Below are positions 16,593 to 24,926 of a stretch of 64,000 nucleotides of DNA, one piece after another. The stretch lies in the NCBI GenBank assembly GCA_965221415.1, contig OZ244887.1, positions 558,001-622,000 of the forward strand, written 5' to 3'. A program made the translations under genes and the position numbers. Within the stretch, counting starts at the first letter, position 1. Each line of letters begins with the position of its first letter. The DNA is from UBA8337 sp965221415. GTDB lineage: Bacteria > Pseudomonadota > Alphaproteobacteria > RS24. The notes below the pieces were generated by a model. That model saw only the letters and a program-made list of their open reading frames with translations, had not been told where the DNA came from and did no database searches.

Positions 16593-17342
16593 TCAGTCAT
16601 CTTCTTCCGTACATTCAATTTTGACAACGCCTTTCGGTTCAATAATTTGCGCTCCTGCATCGAATTCTTTGCGAAACAAGAAGTCGTTATGCCACTCAGG
16701 GACAGGGTGGGCGGTCATTCCCATAAAGTTTTGCCTAAAGCCAAGTGAATCTTTGTGCCATGCAAAACACGAGCGCACGTTACCCGTTTTCGGCAACCCT
16801 CTAATATCAGGTATGTCATCAATCTCAAAGCTGCCTATCGTGATAAACGTGAACCCAAGGTGCGTATTAATGTTGTAATCATGAGCGTCCTCGACTTCCT
16901 CTTGTCCCAACAAGCTATAAGCTTGGCTAACATGGCATAAAAAATACCTATCCATTTCTGGGACACCTTGCCTGTCCATGTAAGCCTTGGCTTCCCATAC
17001 TTTCTCATTATTAAGGTTGGTATTCGCACCACCAACAGACGTTGCAATTGTGTGTTGGTAGGCCTCGTTCAAAGCATCAATTTTCAGTTGGTCCTGTCGG
17101 CGTGCAAGACCCGTCGACAAAGATGTAACAAAAGCTTCAGCACTGGGGTTGTTTGGCTTAAACGAGAGTTTATCATCCCCGTTGGGTATTATTTCCATAG
17201 GTCGCTCCATCACAAACTCCCTCATTGCAACCTCACTCGACACACAAGCATTTATTGAGATTTTCTCATGGTGCGGATATGTGTTTTTGATGTCTGTGTT
17301 AAGTTTTTGGATGGTAGCTTCATCAAGTTCAAATTGTGTCAT
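16593..17342 (-). CDS. phage major-capsid-like protein (orphan)
   Basis: The product has 249 residues and no signal peptide or membrane segment. I recognise no close named family, but the pattern resembles the HK97-fold 'phage capsid protein' group: ARRQDQLKIDAL (80-91, capsid-type R..D..I.AL helix), KVWEAKAYMDRQGVPEMDRYFL (about 114-135, split GVPE-DRYFL motif), NTHLGFTFITIGSFEI, CFAWHKDSLGF (192-202) and the C-terminal GAQIIEPKGVVKIEC strand pair. Capsid proteins of this type are usually somewhat longer. No portal, terminase, protease or tail genes are nearby; TPR genes flank it on the same strand. ATG follows a near-perfect AGGAGGAAT. It could be a prophage remnant, a domesticated shell protein or a false resemblance. 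Confidence 0.5.
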   Translation of the reverse strand: MTQFELDEATIQKLNTDIKNTYPHHEKISINACVSSEVAMREFVMERPMEIIPNGDDKLSFKPNNPSAEAFVTSLSTGLARRQDQLKIDALNEAYQHTIATSVGGANTNLNNEKVWEAKAYMDRQGVPEMDRYFLCHVSQAYSLLGQEEVEDAHDYNINTHLGFTFITIGSFEIDDIPDIRGLPKTGNVRSCFAWHKDSLGFRQNFMGMTAHPVPEWHNDFLFRKEFDAGAQIIEPKGVVKIECTEEDD

Positions 17343-17545
17343 AATTATTCCTCCTAGATATATAATTGCTTTCGTTAGGCACGCGCATAGCGTTAATTTC
17401 TGCCAGATTAACGGGTTCAGGTGAGTTTCCCGCTAAATCTATAGAAACTGTTCACGATATTATGTCAAGTAATTAAGCTGCCACATCTATTTTCGTGATG
17501 TATGAGCAATGCCTAGCTTACAAAAACAAAATCCTCTAGGGATAA
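17343..17545 (-). other. AT-rich region upstream of the capsid-like gene
   Basis: No coding sequence is supported. It holds the capsid-like gene's promoter and 5' leader. At its distal end (17530-17548) is a motif shared with the end of the 204-residue TPR gene. It is richer in A+T than the flanking housekeeping genes. Confidence 0.5.
17438..17468 (-). promoter_or_regulatory. sigma70-like promoter of the capsid-like gene
   Basis: On the minus strand a perfect TTGACA (17463-17468) is followed by TCTATA after 17 bases, or TATAGA after 19. The 5' leader would be roughly 90 bases, ending in AGGAGG before the ATG at 17342. It is one of the best promoter matches in the window and may also serve the downstream 204-residue TPR gene. 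Confidence 0.5.
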
Positions 17546-18883
17546 TCACGAACTGGAAATAAGAAGATATATAACAAACCTTAGTATTATGATGACAACA
17601 AAACTGACAACAAGCCCAAAGATAAACCGCAAAAAACTCCTCACAAAAGGCGGCAAAGCCCAAAAAATAGACTGGCAGAAATATATTAGTTTTTTCCATT
17701 CGGGTGGAGTGGCTAGCTTGCTCGATTCTCCCTTTGGAGCGTTGCGACTGAAATAGGCTTTGACAATTTCTGGGTTGAGTGCCGTCGCTCTTTCAAAATC
17801 AGCCGTCGCGGCATCATGGTCGCCGAGGTTTGCCTTTGCAACGCCACGATTGACATAAGAGCCAACATCAGTTGGGTCGAGCTCAATCACCTTGTCTAAA
17901 TCAGCTATTGCTGCGGCATGGTTGCCGAGTTCATCTTTCACAGCACCACGATTTCTATAGGCCACGGTATAATTTGGGTTGAGTTTAATCGCGGTGTCAT
18001 AATCAGTTATCGCGGCGGCAGACTCTCCTAGTTGCTCTTTCACAAAAGCGCGAATGCAATAGGCCTCGGCATTATGCGGGGCGCGGGAAAACGCTTTGTC
18101 AAAATCAGCTATCGCGGCGGCGTAATCTTTCAGTTCTGCCTTCGCAACGCCACGATTATAATAGGCTTCGGCATATTTTGGGTTGAGTTCAATCGTTTTG
18201 TCAAAATCAGGAAGCGTGGCGGCAGGGTCTGCTAATTTTGCTCTTGCAAAGGCAAGATTCTCGTATGCCAAGATATCATCGGGGTCGAGTGCAGTCGCTT
18301 TTTCAAAATCAGCCGTTGCTGCGGCATACTCTTCCAGTCGAAGCTTCGCAACGCCACGATTGTTATAAGCCATGGCATCGGTCGGGTCGAGTTCAACCGA
18401 TTTGTTGTAGTCGGCCATCGCGCCATCATGGTCACCTACATCCACCTTCGCAGTGCCACGGCTTAAATAGGCTTTGGCATCATCTGGTTTGAGTTCAATC
18501 ACCCTATCAGTATCAGCAATCGCAGCGGCAGGGTTGCCTAATTCATTCTGCGCTAAGCTACGGCAGGTATAAGCTGAGGCATGTTTTGGGTCGAGTTCAA
18601 TTACCTTGTCAAAATCAGCCATCGCTGCTTTATGGTCGCCTAGCTGCTGCCGTAGGAAGCCTCGTTGAAAATAGGCTTTGGCATGAGTCGAGTCGCGTTC
18701 AATCGCTTTACCAAAATCAACTATCGCGGCAGCAATATCCTCATTTAATATTTGCATCAAACCGCGCTGGAAATAAGCCTCGGCATCATTCGGGTTGGCT
18801 TCAATGTCCCGTGTCAGCCCTTCAATATTAGCGAGAAATGAGGCGCGATAGTGGGCGCGTTCTTCTTCTGTCATGTCTGCCAT
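17546..18883 (-). CDS. TPR-repeat protein, ten units with C-terminal membrane anchor
   Basis: A 445-residue protein. The N-terminal helix MADMTEEERAHYRASFL resembles that of the other two TPR proteins. Residues 33-372 are exactly ten 34-residue TPR units, followed by a partial eleventh. The C-terminus (about 399-442) is hydrophobic, with at least one long membrane segment (IFGLVVSFVVIIIL) and perhaps a second before it. With no signal peptide, the array probably stays in the cytoplasm, tail-anchored to the inner membrane. ATG follows AAGGGGGG. Promoter at 18924-18952. Function unknown; a protein-binding scaffold is the safe guess. Confidence 0.85.
   Translation of the reverse strand: MADMTEEERAHYRASFLANIEGLTRDIEANPNDAEAYFQRGLMQILNEDIAAAIVDFGKAIERDSTHAKAYFQRGFLRQQLGDHKAAMADFDKVIELDPKHASAYTCRSLAQNELGNPAAAIADTDRVIELKPDDAKAYLSRGTAKVDVGDHDGAMADYNKSVELDPTDAMAYNNRGVAKLRLEEYAAATADFEKATALDPDDILAYENLAFARAKLADPAATLPDFDKTIELNPKYAEAYYNRGVAKAELKDYAAAIADFDKAFSRAPHNAEAYCIRAFVKEQLGESAAAITDYDTAIKLNPNYTVAYRNRGAVKDELGNHAAAIADLDKVIELDPTDVGSYVNRGVAKANLGDHDAATADFERATALNPEIVKAYFSRNAPKGESSKLATPPEWKKLIYFCQSIFWALPPFVRSFLRFIFGLVVSFVVIIILRFVIYLLISSS
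17768..18787 (-). repeat. ten tandem 102-base TPR-coding repeats
   Basis: Exactly 1020 bases = 10 x 102, each coding one 34-residue TPR unit without insertions. Units are degenerate but share blocks such as the plus-strand TTTGTCAAAATCAGC and GCAACGCCACGATT. The same blocks occur in the shorter array at 15965-16474, so both arrays descend from a common repeat. Confidence 0.8.
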
Positions 18884-18923
18884 ACGATGCCCCCCTTATG
18901 CGGGATGTTATTGTGTCGCGGAC

Positions 18924-18952
18924 ACTCTATGAGGTGGGCGGCTTCAAGACAA
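18924..18952 (-). promoter_or_regulatory. promoter of the ten-unit TPR gene (duplicated element)
   Basis: Minus strand TTGTCT (18947-18952), 17 bases, TAGAGT (18924-18929). The block from the -35 through AATAACATCC to the Shine-Dalgarno sequence is closely similar to 15856-15923 before the membrane TPR gene. Confidence 0.5.
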
Positions 18953-18987
18953 TTGAAATTCTTTGCGTTTTCTTGCACATTCCGCAC

Positions 18988-19965
18988 ATGAGTAGAACCC
19001 GCCAAATCGAGGTGCCAGCACCGCCACCCGAAACGCCCGTCATCGTCGCGGCGTTTTATAAATTCGTGCCGCTAAACGATTACCAAACCATCCAGCCAAC
19101 TCTGCAGGCGCACTGCAAAAAAAACAACCTGCTCGGAACAATACTGCTCGCAGCAGAGGGCATTAACGGAACAGTCTGCGGAACTCAAAACGACATACAA
19201 GCCCTCATGGACTGCTTCGCCCAAAACCCCCGCTTCGCCGACATAACCCCCAAGTTCAGCTTCGCCGCAGACGCCAATTTCCATCGCATGAAGGTGCGCC
19301 TCAAAAACGAGATTGTCGCCATGGGACAACCAAATATCGACCCCATCGCGGATGTCGGCCATTACGTCAAACCGCAAGACTGGAACGACCTCATCAGCCA
19401 GCCCGATACATTGCTCATCGACACCCGAAACGCATATGAGGTCGCGATTGGCTCGTTCGACGGCGCGCTCAACCCAAAAACCAAATCGTTCCGAGACTTC
19501 CCAAAATGGGTCGATAGCTATCTCGCAAACCTAAAACACGGCGACCGTCCGAAAAACATCGCCATGTTCTGCACCGGCGGCATCCGATGCGAAAAGGCAA
19601 CCGCATATCTCGTCGGACAAGGCTTCGAGAACGTCTTTCATCTCGAGGGCGGCATCTTGAAATATCTCGAAACCACACCTCCAGAACAAAGCGCGTGGAA
19701 CGGCGATTGCTTCGTCTTCGACCAGCGCGTCTCGGTACGCCATGGACTCGGCGAGGGCGATTTCGATATGTGCCACGCCTGCCGCATGCCGCTGACCGAG
19801 TCCGAAAAAACCCACGAGTCCTTCGAAGCGGGAGTCTCGTGCCATCATTGCATCGACACTCATAGCGATGCTGACCGCTTGCGATTTCGTGAGCGTCAAA
19901 AGCAAATCAGACTGGCGCGTCAGCGTGGCGAGAACCACATCGGCCAAAGCACAGGTGAAAAATGA
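18988..19965 (+). CDS. trhO: oxygen-dependent tRNA uridine(34) hydroxylase (rhodanese-fold TrhO)
   Basis: A 325-residue member of the UPF0176/YceA family, which hydroxylates uridine 34 of certain tRNAs on the way to (methoxy/carboxymethoxy)uridine. An N-terminal acylphosphatase-like domain (FYKFVPL... AAEGINGTV) is followed by a rhodanese domain with DTRNAYE and the active-site loop CTGGIRC (Cys195). A C-terminal CxxC...CxxC zinc-like region (CHAC, CHHC) is also present. ATG at 18988 is chosen because the family begins just before IVAAFYKFV; the frame is open further up but overlaps the TPR gene. Codons prefer A and C in third position, opposite to the other plus-strand genes. The stop overlaps the next start (ATGA). 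Confidence 0.92.
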   Translation: MSRTRQIEVPAPPPETPVIVAAFYKFVPLNDYQTIQPTLQAHCKKNNLLGTILLAAEGINGTVCGTQNDIQALMDCFAQNPRFADITPKFSFAADANFHRMKVRLKNEIVAMGQPNIDPIADVGHYVKPQDWNDLISQPDTLLIDTRNAYEVAIGSFDGALNPKTKSFRDFPKWVDSYLANLKHGDRPKNIAMFCTGGIRCEKATAYLVGQGFENVFHLEGGILKYLETTPPEQSAWNGDCFVFDQRVSVRHGLGEGDFDMCHACRMPLTESEKTHESFEAGVSCHHCIDTHSDADRLRFRERQKQIRLARQRGENHIGQSTGEK

Positions 19966-20603
19966 CCCATCCGTTGCTCTATAGCTTTCGTCGTTGCCCG
20001 TATGCGATGCGCGCGCGGATGGCTCTGGCTGCCGCGCAAACGCCCGTGCGCTTGCGCGAGATTCTGCTGCGCGATAAGCCAGACCACATGCTGACATTAT
20101 CGGCGAAGGGCACTGTGCCGGTGTTGCAATTGGCGGATGGCTCGGTGATTGATGAAAGCCGCGCGGTGATGGACTGGGCGTTGGCGCAAAACGACCCGTT
20201 CGATTGGCTCGCTGACAAGGACGACGCTCTGGTCGATATGTTCGATGCTGATTTTAAGCACCATCTCGACCGCTATAAATATGCGACGCGCTACGCGGCA
20301 GAAAACGTCGACGCGCTATCCCATCGCGATGCGTGCGTTGGTTTCTTGCGCGATATCGAGGCGCGCCTTTCCGCCGATTGGTTGGGCGGCGATGCGCCTG
20401 CGTTTAACGATGTCGCGATTTTGCCTTTCGTGCGCCAGTTCCGTATCGCCAATCCTGATTGGTTCGACACCGCGCTTGAACTACCCAAGGTGCAGGCATG
20501 GGTCATGCGGTTTCTTGAGTGGCCGTGCTTTACCGCGATTATGGGCAAATATGAGCTTTGGCTTGATGGCCAGAAAGAACACGATTTTCCACCTATTATT
20601 TAA
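19962..20603 (+). CDS. glutathione S-transferase family protein
   Basis: The 213-residue product has an N-terminal thioredoxin-fold domain, with RRCPYAMRARM at residues 10-20 as the glutathione-contacting CPYA motif and GTVPVLQL plus DESRAVMDW as the cis-proline and gamma-glutamyl binding parts. An all-helical C-terminal domain follows. The Cys-type active site suggests a beta/omega-like thiol transferase rather than a classic conjugating GST; the substrate is unknown. The ATGA overlap with trhO indicates co-translation. Confidence 0.88.
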   Translation: MTHPLLYSFRRCPYAMRARMALAAAQTPVRLREILLRDKPDHMLTLSAKGTVPVLQLADGSVIDESRAVMDWALAQNDPFDWLADKDDALVDMFDADFKHHLDRYKYATRYAAENVDALSHRDACVGFLRDIEARLSADWLGGDAPAFNDVAILPFVRQFRIANPDWFDTALELPKVQAWVMRFLEWPCFTAIMGKYELWLDGQKEHDFPPII

Positions 20604-20656
20604 CGGCTAATCTTGTATATGCTATGCTGCGATGAATTGTTTTAAGGGAGGATACC

Positions 20657-22618
20657 ATGAAACGTATCGGGTTAACTTTGGTGATGACGGCTTTATTGGC
20701 GGGTGTCGCAAGCGCGGCTGATTTTCACCGCAAAGAGGCCAGCACGGCGACCAAGCACGCGCATGAAAAAGTATTGGCGCATCTGCCGTTCAGCAATACA
20801 GAAGATTTCGAATTGGCCTCGCGCGGACTGATTGCCAAACCAGAAAAGCTCATCATCAAAGACGAAAAAACTGGCCGCGTGGTGTGGGATATGACGCAAT
20901 ATGATTATCTCAACGGCGCGCGCCCCGATACGGTAAACCCGAGCCTCTGGCGACAGGCCAAACTCAATGCGCTGCACGGCCTGTTCAAAGTAACCGAGCG
21001 GATTTATCAAGTCCGCGGCTATGACCTCGCCAATGTCACCTTTATCGAAGGCGATACGGGCTGGATTGTCGTCGACCCGCTGACCTCTACCGAAACGATG
21101 CACGCTGCGATGGATTTGGTGAACAGCCATTTTGGGGAACGCCCCGTGAAAGCCATCCTATCGACGCATAGCCACGCAGACCATTTCGCAGGCATCCGCG
21201 CATTGGCCTCAGAAGAAGACTTGGACTCAGGTCGCATTCGCTTTGTCGCCCCTGAAGGCTTCATCAAAGAAGTGTCGAGCGAAAACGTGATTGCTGGCAA
21301 TGCGATGGGACGTCGGGCGGGTTATATGTTCGGCAATTTGCTGCCGCCAACGCCTAAAGGAGCGGTCGATAGCGGGTTGGGCAAGGGCGTTGCCTTTGGC
21401 TCTATCACGCTGCTGACCCCGACGGATTCGATTACGCATACGGGTCAAAAATTAACACTGGACGGCATCGATATCGAGTTTCAACTCACCCCGGGAGCAG
21501 AAGCACCAGCTGAGTTCGTGTTCTATTTGCCGCAAATGAAAGCGCTTTGTGTGGCCGAAGAAGTCAATGCTGTGATGCATAATCTATATACGCTGCGCGG
21601 GGCGAAAGTCCGCGATGCGCTCATCTGGTCGCGCCACTTAACCGATATGCTCGAGCTGTTTGGCGGGCGTATGGATTTGGTTTTTGGGTCGCACCATTGG
21701 CCGCGTTGGGGGCGCGAGGCAGGTGTCGATTATATCGCCAAGCAGCGCGACATGTATCGCTTTATGCATGACCAAACCGTGCGACTGATGAATCAGGGTT
21801 ACACGGCGAGTGAGATTTCGAACATGCTCGACTTGCCGCCATCACTGGCGCAAGAGTTTTACAATCGCGATTATTACGGCACGGTGAGCCATAATGTGCG
21901 GGCTGTGTATAATTTCTATCTTGGTTATTTTGACGGCGTGCCAGCGCATCTCAACCCGCAAACCCCAGAGCAAAGGGCGCAAAAAATTATGACGTTGGCA
22001 GGGGGTGCCGATGGGCTGATGCGGCAAGCGCAAAAATCACTCGATGAGGGTGACTATCGGTGGGCGGCGGAATTGCTCAACCATTTTGTTTTCACCTATC
22101 CGAAGCACAAGCAAGCGCGCGCCAAATTAGCCGATGCGTATGAGCAGTTGGGCTATCAGGCAGAAAGTGGGCCATGGCGCAATTTTTATCTGACAGGTGC
22201 GCAAGAATTGCGTGAGGGCGTGGCCGAGGGTGGCAGTGCGCGCACCGCGAGTTCAGACGTGGTGGGCAGTGTGCCGACATCGATGTTTCTTGACTTTATG
22301 GCGGTGCGCTTTAATCCCGAAGGGGCGGATGATTTAGAGGTCAAAATCAATCTGGACTTCACCGACACGGAAGAGAAGTTCGTGCTGTCGCTGGATAATA
22401 GCGTTCTGAATAATATCCCGAACAAGCAAGCCGAAGACGCAGATGCCACGCTGACACTGACGCGTCATATTTTCAACGAAGTCGCGATGGGCAAAACCAG
22501 TTTCCCGAAAGAAATCGTCAAAGGCAATGTCAGCGTCGGCGGCAATCCACTCGCTTTGGTGAAAGTGTTTAGTCGGCTGGATGAGTTCAACCCCGACTTC
22601 AACATCGTCACGCCGTAA
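20657..22618 (+). CDS. secreted metallo-beta-lactamase-fold alkylsulfatase (SdsA1/YjcS-like)
   Basis: A 653-residue type III sulfatase. The signal peptide (about 1-20, cut after ASA) exports it to the periplasm. The binuclear zinc motif THSHADHFAGI starts near residue 173. EEVNAVMHNLYTLRGA and FGSHHWPRWG are typical of linear alkylsulfatases such as SdsA1. A helical dimerisation domain and a C-terminal SCP2-like domain complete the known architecture. The family hydrolyses primary or secondary alkyl sulfates such as SDS. A GGGAGG ribosome site precedes ATG; a weak promoter TTAACG-17-TATGCT lies at 20600-20628. Confidence 0.9.
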   Translation: MKRIGLTLVMTALLAGVASAADFHRKEASTATKHAHEKVLAHLPFSNTEDFELASRGLIAKPEKLIIKDEKTGRVVWDMTQYDYLNGARPDTVNPSLWRQAKLNALHGLFKVTERIYQVRGYDLANVTFIEGDTGWIVVDPLTSTETMHAAMDLVNSHFGERPVKAILSTHSHADHFAGIRALASEEDLDSGRIRFVAPEGFIKEVSSENVIAGNAMGRRAGYMFGNLLPPTPKGAVDSGLGKGVAFGSITLLTPTDSITHTGQKLTLDGIDIEFQLTPGAEAPAEFVFYLPQMKALCVAEEVNAVMHNLYTLRGAKVRDALIWSRHLTDMLELFGGRMDLVFGSHHWPRWGREAGVDYIAKQRDMYRFMHDQTVRLMNQGYTASEISNMLDLPPSLAQEFYNRDYYGTVSHNVRAVYNFYLGYFDGVPAHLNPQTPEQRAQKIMTLAGGADGLMRQAQKSLDEGDYRWAAELLNHFVFTYPKHKQARAKLADAYEQLGYQAESGPWRNFYLTGAQELREGVAEGGSARTASSDVVGSVPTSMFLDFMAVRFNPEGADDLEVKINLDFTDTEEKFVLSLDNSVLNNIPNKQAEDADATLTLTRHIFNEVAMGKTSFPKEIVKGNVSVGGNPLALVKVFSRLDEFNPDFNIVTP

Positions 22619-22621
22619 AGA

Positions 22622-23596
22622 TTAAGCCGCAAAACCTGCAAGACGGGCGGCGATAATTTCATGGGCGTCTTTCATGATGGCATCGACCAATTCCTGACAG
22701 CTTGGCACGTCATGGATAAGCCCTGCGACCATGCCGCAGCTCCATGCGCCCGCATCCATGTCGCCTTCTGACATAATTTTCGGATAAACGCCGGCGACTT
22801 CGCCCATAATGTCGTCGATTTTGAGGTCAGCACCACGGGCTTTTTCTTTCTCGATGATGCGCTCGACGGCATCGTTTTTCAGCACGCGTTCGGTGTTGCG
22901 CAAGGGACGCATAATCAGCTCGGTGTCGAGTTCAGAAGCAGCCACCAGTGCATCTTTTACATTTTGGTGGACGGGGGCTTCTTTGGTGGCAATAAAGCGT
23001 GTGCCCATATTGATACCTTCTGCGCCCAACGCCAAAGCGGCGACCAGTTGCTTGCCATTGCCGATGCCGCCTGATGCGACAAATGGCACATCGAGTTCTT
23101 CGGCGGCACGGGGCAGCAAAATCATGTTCGGGATATCGTCTTCGCCCGGATGCCCGCCGCACTCGAAGCCATCAACGCTGACGGCATCGCAGCCGATGTT
23201 CTGTGCTTTCATCGAGTGACGCACGGAGGTACATTTATGGATGACTTTAATGCCTGCGTCTTTCATCAGCGGCATATATTGCTCAGGACTACGACCTGCG
23301 GTTTCGACGATTTTGATGTCATTGGCGATAATCGCTTCGATATAGCCGGGGTAATCGGGGTCGGCAAAGCCGGGGAGAAACGTCAGGTTCACGCCGAATG
23401 GTTTGTCAGTCATGTCGTGACATTTGGCGATTTCATTGGCAAGGTCGGATGGTGTGCGCTGTGTCAGGCCGGTGATGATACCTAGCCCGCCTGCATTAGA
23501 TACAGCGGCGGCCATTTCGGCGAAGCCTACATGGTGCATGCCGCCTTGGATAATCGGATGCTCGATATTGAATAATTCTGTAATACGCGTTTTCAT
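22622..23596 (-). CDS. nitronate monooxygenase family FMN protein
   Basis: A 324-residue TIM-barrel flavoprotein of the 2-nitropropane dioxygenase/NMO family. The N-terminal EHPIIQGGMHHVG, CDAVSVDGFECGGHPGEDD and phosphate-binding FVASGGIGNGKQ with LGAEGINMGTRF are family signatures. The group includes nitronate oxidases and related enzymes such as FabK-type enoyl reductases; the name is therefore a class assignment. It is divergent from the thiolase and converges on the alkylsulfatase with a 3-base gap. GGGAGA precedes the ATG. Confidence 0.88.
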   Translation of the reverse strand: MKTRITELFNIEHPIIQGGMHHVGFAEMAAAVSNAGGLGIITGLTQRTPSDLANEIAKCHDMTDKPFGVNLTFLPGFADPDYPGYIEAIIANDIKIVETAGRSPEQYMPLMKDAGIKVIHKCTSVRHSMKAQNIGCDAVSVDGFECGGHPGEDDIPNMILLPRAAEELDVPFVASGGIGNGKQLVAALALGAEGINMGTRFIATKEAPVHQNVKDALVAASELDTELIMRPLRNTERVLKNDAVERIIEKEKARGADLKIDDIMGEVAGVYPKIMSEGDMDAGAWSCGMVAGLIHDVPSCQELVDAIMKDAHEIIAARLAGFAA

Positions 23597-23623
23597 GGAT
23601 GTTCTCCCTATCTGTTTGCCGAT

Positions 23624-23651
23624 ACTTTAATGTTTGCGGATGAATGTGCAA
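23624..23651 (-). promoter_or_regulatory. candidate promoter of the nitronate monooxygenase gene
   Basis: Minus strand TTGCAC, 16 bases, TAAAGT, 28 bases before the start codon, in the 133-base divergent region shared with the thiolase gene. Confidence 0.4.
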
Positions 23652-23678
23652 ATGAAATTTAACTTGTCGCCGATGACT

Positions 23679-23708
23679 TTGATTTGGTAAGGCTTGGACT
23701 GGTAAATT
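23679..23708 (+). promoter_or_regulatory. candidate promoter of the thiolase gene
   Basis: TTGATT, 18 bases, TAAATT, then a short leader with AGGGAGA before ATG at 23730. Only four of six bases match in the -10. Confidence 0.35.
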
Positions 23709-23729
23709 TTAAGCAACAGGGAGATTGAC

Positions 23730-24905
23730 ATGGCTGAAGCATATATTGTCGCCGCGACACGCACCGCAGGGGGTCGTCGTGACGGAAAACTAAAAGACTG
23801 GCATCCGGCTGATTTGGCCGCGCAAGTTATCAATGAGTTGGTTGACCGCACCAAAGCCGACCCGTCGATGATTGAAGATGTTATCATGGGCTGCGTGGGT
23901 CAGGCGGGTGAGCAAGCCTCCAATATTGGCCGTAGCGCTGTGTTGGCGTCGAAATTGCCAGAGAGTGTGCCTGCCACCTCGATTGACCGCCAGTGCGGCT
24001 CGAGCCAACAATCTATCCACTTTGCGGCACAGGCGGTGATGTCTGGCACAATGGATTGCGTGATTGCGGCGGGTGTGGAAAGCATGAGCCGTGTGCCAAT
24101 GGGAACACCTATCTCGTTGCCGTATAAGGAAGGCTTGGGGTTTTATGTAAGCCCCGCGATGCAAGAGCGTTATCCGAATGTGCAGTTTAGTCAATTTGCG
24201 GGGGCTGAAATGGTCGCCAAGAAATATGAGCTGAGCAAAGAAGAAATCGACGCTTATGCGTATCGCAGCCATGAGCGCGCCATTGCGGCTACGCAAGCTG
24301 GCGCTTTTGAAGAAGAAATTGTGCCCGTCGAAGTGACCAATGAAGAAGGTGACAAAGAGCTGCACAAAATCGATGAAGGCATCCGCTTCGATGCAAGCCT
24401 TGAGGGCATTTCGGGCGTTAAGCTATTGGCCGAAGATGGCGTTATCACAGCCGCCTCGGCGAGTCAGATTTGCGATGGCGCATCGGGCGTATTGATTGTC
24501 AATGAAGATGGCTTGAAAAAACTGGGCGTGAAGCCATTGGCAAAAATCGTGCATTTGTCTGTCATGGGGCATGATCCGGTTATCATGCTTGAGGCACCCA
24601 TTCCAGCGACGAAGCGTGCGTTGGATAAGGTCGGCATGAGCGTTGACGATATCGATTTATACGAAGTCAATGAAGCGTTCGGGTCTGTTCCCGTGGCGTT
24701 TGCCAAAGAGTTGGGTGTTGATGAAGAACGCATCAATGTTCATGGCGGGGCGATAGCTTTGGGTCATCCGCTTGGCGGGTCTGGCACGAAGCTGATGGCA
24801 ACGCTTGTCCATGCGCTGAAACGCAAAGGCGGCAAATACGGCCTACAAACCATGTGCGAAGGCGGCGGCATGGCCAATGTGACGATTATTGAGAATATGC
24901 AATAA
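23730..24905 (+). CDS. acetyl-CoA C-acyltransferase (thiolase)
   Basis: A 391-residue thiolase. The nucleophilic cysteine is in SIDRQCGSSQQS (near residue 90), and the C-terminal catalytic parts NVHGGAIALGHPLGGSG and MCEGGGMAN are intact. It could act in fatty-acid degradation or in acetoacetyl-CoA formation; the sequence does not decide and no other beta-oxidation gene is adjacent. A GGGAGA ribosome site precedes ATG. The transcript ends at the hairpin at 24927-24957. Confidence 0.93.
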   Translation: MAEAYIVAATRTAGGRRDGKLKDWHPADLAAQVINELVDRTKADPSMIEDVIMGCVGQAGEQASNIGRSAVLASKLPESVPATSIDRQCGSSQQSIHFAAQAVMSGTMDCVIAAGVESMSRVPMGTPISLPYKEGLGFYVSPAMQERYPNVQFSQFAGAEMVAKKYELSKEEIDAYAYRSHERAIAATQAGAFEEEIVPVEVTNEEGDKELHKIDEGIRFDASLEGISGVKLLAEDGVITAASASQICDGASGVLIVNEDGLKKLGVKPLAKIVHLSVMGHDPVIMLEAPIPATKRALDKVGMSVDDIDLYEVNEAFGSVPVAFAKELGVDEERINVHGGAIALGHPLGGSGTKLMATLVHALKRKGGKYGLQTMCEGGGMANVTIIENMQ

Positions 24906-24926
24906 TTTGGTCTCTGGTTTTTTGAG

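Noticed and set aside
15965..18787. Regular recurring 15-base blocks resembling a CRISPR or minisatellite
   Set aside because: The period is 102 bases, in frame, and each unit codes a TPR; there are no constant repeats with unique spacers and no cas genes.
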